From RGIG8597 sp045133795 (lineage in GTDB: Bacteria > Spirochaetota > GWE2-31-10), in the NCBI GenBank assembly GCA_045133795.1, contig JBGUUT010000131.1:1-8837 (forward strand): a DNA stretch of 8,837 nt, read 5' to 3'. Positions 6,257 through 8,837 of the stretch are shown piece after piece (position 1 is the stretch's first letter; each line of letters opens with the position of its first letter). The notes beneath the pieces are model-generated. The model was given only the letters and a program-made list of their open reading frames with translations. It did no database searches and had not been told where the DNA came from. Made by a program: the position numbers and the translations under genes.

Positions 6257-7963
6257 TTACTTACATTTTTTCGTCATATTATAAACGATTTCTTTTATCA
6301 TCAACGCACCAAACGACTTTGTAATATAATCATCGCAACCGAATTCCTTAAATTCATTCGTATTTCTCAAGTCGTTATCATCTGACATAAGTACTGTCGG
6401 AATTCGATATATCTCTTTTATTCTTTGAAGAATCTTCCAGCCCTTATTTTGATTCATTTTTATATCCAAAATAATCAAATCTATCGGATTTTGTTCCAGC
6501 TTTTCAATTACGTCTTCCAATTCTTTTGCAAGAATAACTTCATAAATATTTTCTTCTTGCATAATTTGCTTGATTCGCAAATTATTATCATCATCATCAC
6601 CTATTACCAGAATCTTATAATCCACTCTGTCAATCTGTCGCAATGTATATTCTTCATCTTCATCTATCATCTGAAGCATAATGTCTGCAATTTCCGGGTC
6701 AAACTGTCTTCCTTTCCCCTTTTCAATCTCACCTCTTACAATATCTTGCGGTAATCCCTTACGGTAACTTCTGTTACTTGTCATTGCGTCATACGAATCG
6801 GCTACACCTAATATTCTGGCTGATTCCGGAATATTTTTTCCCGTTAATCCATTCGGATAACCTCTACCGTCGTAACGTTCATGATGATATTTTGCAGCAA
6901 CAGCTATATCTCCGTATTCTGAAATTTCTTTTAATATGTGATACCCCGTAATCGGATGATTTTTTATCAAATCAAATTCACCGTCCGTTAATTTCCCCGG
7001 CTTATTGATAATCTCAACCGGAACACCTATTTTACCGACATCGTGTAACAGCCCGGCTCGATAAATCATGTCCTGTTCTACGATACTTTTGCCCATTCGC
7101 ATTGCAATCATTTTAGAATATTCTGCAACTCTTCTGGAGTGTCCACTTGTGTATCTGTCTTTAGCATCTACGGCTTCACTCAATGCCGTAACCGTTTGCC
7201 AATAAGCTTCTTGTACTTTTCTTGTTTTCTCACGTAATTCTACAGTCTGTTCATCTACCTTATGTTTTAATTCTTCTTGAAATACTTCCATTTCAATTGC
7301 GTGTTTTGCTTTATTTATACCTTCATTGATAATTTTTAAAATACCTTCACATATTGAAACTACTGCAATATAAATTAAACATCTGGGAACGACATAATAT
7401 AATGTAAGAGCAAATAACGGATTGTTATTAACCTCTCTCAATGAAAATAATCCGTCTGCAGCTATATGCTTGCCCAATCTGGTTGTGGTAGTCAATGCCA
7501 TATTTGCATCACACAATCCACAATAATATCCTACAAATACTACGATAATTGTACTGATTACCGTCAAACCGTACGTATACCATATTACTCTTTTTGAAGA
7601 ATAGATTATTGCATAAAGAATCGGCAACACCGCCAAAATAACCGCATGATACGTAATACTTACACCTATAAACGTAAACACCGAAATAATACAAAACAAC
7701 ATAAAATATTTTATTTTTCTCGATGATAACGAAACACTTTTTGTAATTATAAGCATTATTAAATATATAACTACTGCCGGAACAAATCCCATCAGCATTA
7801 TTTCTTTATCAATAATAAAGATTTCAAAAAGATTCAGCAGAAAACATACAAGATATATAAACATAGATATTGAAAAACATCGCATTACGTATGAATTAGC
7901 CGTATATTCTCTTTCTTTAAAATAATTATTCAAAGCTTCACTTTCTGAAACAGTATTTTTCAT
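6257..7963 (-). CDS. Membrane-anchored HD-GYP phosphodiesterase with C-terminal receiver domain
   Basis: A 568-residue signalling protein. About six hydrophobic segments lie between residues 28 and 207 (roughly 28-50, 56-75, 84-101, 105-121, 126-148, 184-207), followed by a coiled coil at about 215-255. The HD-GYP domain (about 255-435) keeps the catalytic set: His275 in SGHSRRVAEY, His307-Asp308 in LLHDVGKIGVP, His336 in KNHPITG, His360-His361 and GYP at 368-370. It should degrade cyclic di-GMP or a related dinucleotide. A receiver domain fills about 449-565, with acidic residues at 456-458, phospho-acceptor Asp500 (LIILDIKM), Ser527 and Lys549. The usual Pro after the acceptor and after the Lys are missing. 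The receiver follows the output domain, the reverse of RpfG-type proteins. The ATG at 7961..7963 has GGAGA about 10 nt upstream. Confidence 0.93.
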   Translation of the reverse strand: MKNTVSESEALNNYFKEREYTANSYVMRCFSISMFIYLVCFLLNLFEIFIIDKEIMLMGFVPAVVIYLIMLIITKSVSLSSRKIKYFMLFCIISVFTFIGVSITYHAVILAVLPILYAIIYSSKRVIWYTYGLTVISTIIVVFVGYYCGLCDANMALTTTTRLGKHIAADGLFSLREVNNNPLFALTLYYVVPRCLIYIAVVSICEGILKIINEGINKAKHAIEMEVFQEELKHKVDEQTVELREKTRKVQEAYWQTVTALSEAVDAKDRYTSGHSRRVAEYSKMIAMRMGKSIVEQDMIYRAGLLHDVGKIGVPVEIINKPGKLTDGEFDLIKNHPITGYHILKEISEYGDIAVAAKYHHERYDGRGYPNGLTGKNIPESARILGVADSYDAMTSNRSYRKGLPQDIVRGEIEKGKGRQFDPEIADIMLQMIDEDEEYTLRQIDRVDYKILVIGDDDDNNLRIKQIMQEENIYEVILAKELEDVIEKLEQNPIDLIILDIKMNQNKGWKILQRIKEIYRIPTVLMSDDNDLRNTNEFKEFGCDDYITKSFGALMIKEIVYNMTKKCK

Positions 7964-8230
7964 CTGTCTTTCTCCAAAAAAAATCTGTTTATCTTTTGTG
8001 ATTATACCATAATTTTACATGTTCGCATAACAACAAAATTTTCCGCCCGAACTATTTTTTTAACAAATAATTGTAAATTCCGCAGTCAAACAACAATTAT
8101 TAATTGAAAAAAAGCATTTACAAGCTTCAATTCGTACTTTTTTATTCCTTTCAACACAAATATTCTAATTGAATACTTACAGAATCTTCCTTATATAACT
8201 GTTCGTTTCTTTCTGTTGCCGGCACAAGGC
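7964..8230. other. Leader and upstream region of the HD-GYP gene; no gene seen
   Basis: This AT-rich stretch carries the promoter at 8001..8009 and a long-range dyad in which AATAATTGT (8066..8074) pairs with ACAATTATT (8093..8101) over an 18-nt loop. The dyad lies upstream of the -10 box and could be an operator, but it is not followed by a clear T run in either direction. Between 8102 and 8230 I see no promoter, RNA gene or reading frame worth reporting. Confidence 0.5.
8001..8009 (-). promoter_or_regulatory. Extended -10 promoter of the HD-GYP gene
   Basis: On the minus strand TGGTATAAT gives a perfect -10 (8001..8006) with the upstream TG of an extended -10 element, about 40 nt before the start codon. 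No good -35 box lies 17 bp further upstream, which is tolerated with an extended -10. Confidence 0.65.
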
Positions 8231-8440
8231 TAAAGTTTTCTTCAAAACTTTATAAACCTTTGTAGGTTTGGGAACATTCTGCCGACATAGCCGGCGTTAA
8301 AATGCAACTTTGCTTCAAAGTTTAAGAAACTCTCTTTGGTTCAAAATTTTATTTGCCGACAAGTCGGCATTTTAAATTCATTTTGGGTTCAAAACTTTAT
8401 AAAACCTACTTAGGTTTTAATCTATTCTGCGGAACAAGTC
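8231..8440. repeat. Right non-coding module block A
   Basis: The same module family as 1..216, in inverted orientation. Dyads seen: TAAAGTTTT-CTTC-AAAACTTTA (8231..8252), AAACCT-TTGT-AGGTTT (8254..8269), GCCGACATAGCCGGC (8281..8295), AACTTTG-CTT-CAAAGTT (8306..8322), TGCCGAC-AA-GTCGGCA (8354..8369) and TAAAACCTA-CT-TAGGTTTTA (8400..8419). Loops are pyrimidine-rich on the plus strand, so the minus strand carries the purine loops typical of structured RNA. It ends with GGTTTTAATC-NN-TTCTGCGG at 8413.., repeated at 8609... No reading frame is credible here. Confidence 0.75.
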
Positions 8441-8442
8441 AT

Positions 8443-8551
8443 GGTGAGTACGTGAAACGTACGAACAACGATGAGTTCACAACGTGAACGAATGAAATGT
8501 TTTCGAAAGAAAACATCGAGTGAAACGAAGTATTTAACGCCAGTTAAATAC
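8443..8551 (+). repeat. Array of four short-loop hairpins
   Basis: Four consecutive perfect hairpins: GTACGT-GAA-ACGTAC (8448..8462), GTTCAC-AAC-GTGAAC (8475..8489), ATGTTTTC-GAAA-GAAAACAT (8497..8516) and GTATTTAAC-GCCA-GTTAAATAC (8530..8551). Stem sequences differ completely, but loops are 3-4 nt and linkers resemble one another (CGATGA, CGAATGAA, CGAGTGAAACGAAG). Loops and linkers are purine-rich on the plus strand, suggesting that strand is the folded one, as RNA or single-stranded DNA. I recognise no known RNA family. A reading frame beginning at 8471 crosses these hairpins and has no ribosome binding site; I do not regard it as a gene. Confidence 0.75.
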
Positions 8552-8565
8552 CAAGTGAACACCGC

Positions 8566-8640
8566 CCTGAAATATAACTTTGCTTCAAAGTGTTATAAAA
8601 CCATTTTTGGTTTTAATCGGTTCTGCGGAACAAGTCCGCC
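8566..8640. repeat. Right module block B (degenerate copy of block A and of 181..216)
   Basis: Contains TATAAC-TTTG pairing with CAAA and GTTATA around a 2-nt bulge (8573..8597), TAAAACCA-TTTT-TGGTTTTA (8596..8615) and GCGGA-ACAAG-TCCGC (8625..8639). 8609..8636 repeats 8413..8440 with two mismatches. 8566..8609 resembles the reverse complement of 181..216. Compared with block A, the AAAACC hairpin has different inner base pairs but keeps complementarity. Confidence 0.7.
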
Positions 8641-8653
8641 TCATAACGTTTTT

Positions 8654-8718
8654 GTTGTTCAAAGAACAACGAGGTTTTAAGGAGTATTTCTCTTTTTTTG
8701 TAATCAAAACTGGTTTTG
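8654..8718. repeat. Two further hairpins between the arrays
   Basis: GTTGTTC-AAA-GAACAAC at 8654..8670 has the same style (perfect stem, 3-nt purine loop, followed by GAGG) as the array hairpins. CAAAAC-TG-GTTTTG lies at 8705..8718. Between them is a T-rich stretch (8687..8701); no gene is seen. Confidence 0.55.
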
Positions 8719-8730
8719 GCTTGCAGACAC

Positions 8731-8834
8731 GGTGAGTACGTGAAACGTACGAACGAAATATTTTCCAACGGAAAATATCGAGTCGAAAACAAAACCGTTT
8801 ACATGAGTGGTAGATTCGTGCATTTTGCACGAAT
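8731..8834 (+). repeat. Second hairpin array, opening with a 24-nt exact repeat of the first
   Basis: 8731..8754 is identical to 8443..8466 and includes the GTACGT-GAA-ACGTAC hairpin (8736..8750). It is followed by ATATTTTCC-AAC-GGAAAATAT (8758..8778) and, after a 35-nt linker, by ATTCGTGC-ATTTT-GCACGAAT (8814..8834). Linkers again contain CGAACGAA and CGAGTCGAAA. The array seems to continue past the window edge. A minus-strand reading frame over this region is only a shadow of the palindromes. Confidence 0.75.
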
Positions 8835-8837
8835 GAA

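Noticed and set aside
8024..8040. SOS (LexA) box upstream of the HD-GYP gene
   Set aside because: The minus strand shows CGAACATGT, which matches only one half of the clostridial or Bacillus-type consensus; the second half-site is missing.
8471..8680. Plus-strand reading frame of 69 codons in the hairpin region
   Set aside because: It has no ribosome binding site, runs straight through perfect palindromes and has unusual composition; it is a by-product of the repeats.
8585..8830. Minus-strand reading frame of 81 codons at the right end
   Set aside because: It overlaps the hairpin array and module repeats, has no start signal and resembles no protein I know.
8443..8834. Possible CRISPR array
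   Set aside because: There is no regularly spaced constant repeat; only one 24-nt repeat pair exists, and the intervening units are themselves hairpins with different stems.
1..8837. Composite transposon or IS ends formed by the inverted modules
   Set aside because: No transposase, target-site duplication or single continuous terminal inverted repeat is seen, and module order differs between the ends.

Overview
The window looks like an accessory stretch of a low-GC Gram-positive anaerobe, most likely a member of the Clostridia. The signs are AT-rich DNA, strong GGAGG-type ribosome binding sites, an autoregulated MerR/GyrI-type regulator, an HD-GYP signalling protein and several small NUDIX, GNAT and CatA-like enzymes typical of clostridial accessory DNA. 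I cannot name the species. Every convincing gene lies on the minus strand, so transcription runs from high to low coordinates.

Layout in transcription order. A membrane-anchored HD-GYP protein with a C-terminal receiver domain (6257..7963) has its own extended -10 promoter and ends at a clear intrinsic terminator (6200..6229). A tight four-gene operon follows: NUDIX hydrolase, GNAT acetyltransferase, CatA-like O-acetyltransferase, second GNAT (6018 down to 3861). Its genes are 10 to 16 nt apart. The combination suggests modification of small molecules or drugs, but no substrate can be read from the sequence. Next is a broken acyltransferase-3 gene (3286..3784), with a one-base frameshift near its start and most of its middle missing. 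A MerR-family regulator (2333..3160) follows with a textbook 19-bp-spacer MerR promoter (3214..3244) and a hairpin after its stop. Then come an HD-domain phosphohydrolase, a transglutaminase-like cysteine protein and another NUDIX hydrolase (2198 down to 339), probably co-transcribed.

The two ends of the window (about 1..216 and 8231..8837) are non-coding and built from the same small hairpin modules. These are an AAACC/GGTTT hairpin, an AAAGTTT-type hairpin and a GCCGAC/GTCGGC palindrome, in opposite orientation at the two ends. The arms change in a compensating way between copies. The right end also holds an array of short-loop hairpins joined by CGA/GTGAA-type linkers, with an exact 24-nt direct repeat (8443..8466 and 8731..8754). 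This looks like a structured RNA or a folding single-stranded DNA element and is the least explained part of the window.

A further notable observation is a perfect 29-bp direct repeat (307..335 and 888..916) that brackets the first NUDIX gene. One copy is the 3' end of the transglutaminase-like gene. The other, beyond the NUDIX gene, still reads as the same C-terminus followed at once by a stop codon. This suggests that a small NUDIX cassette entered at the 3' end of the gene while keeping that gene intact.
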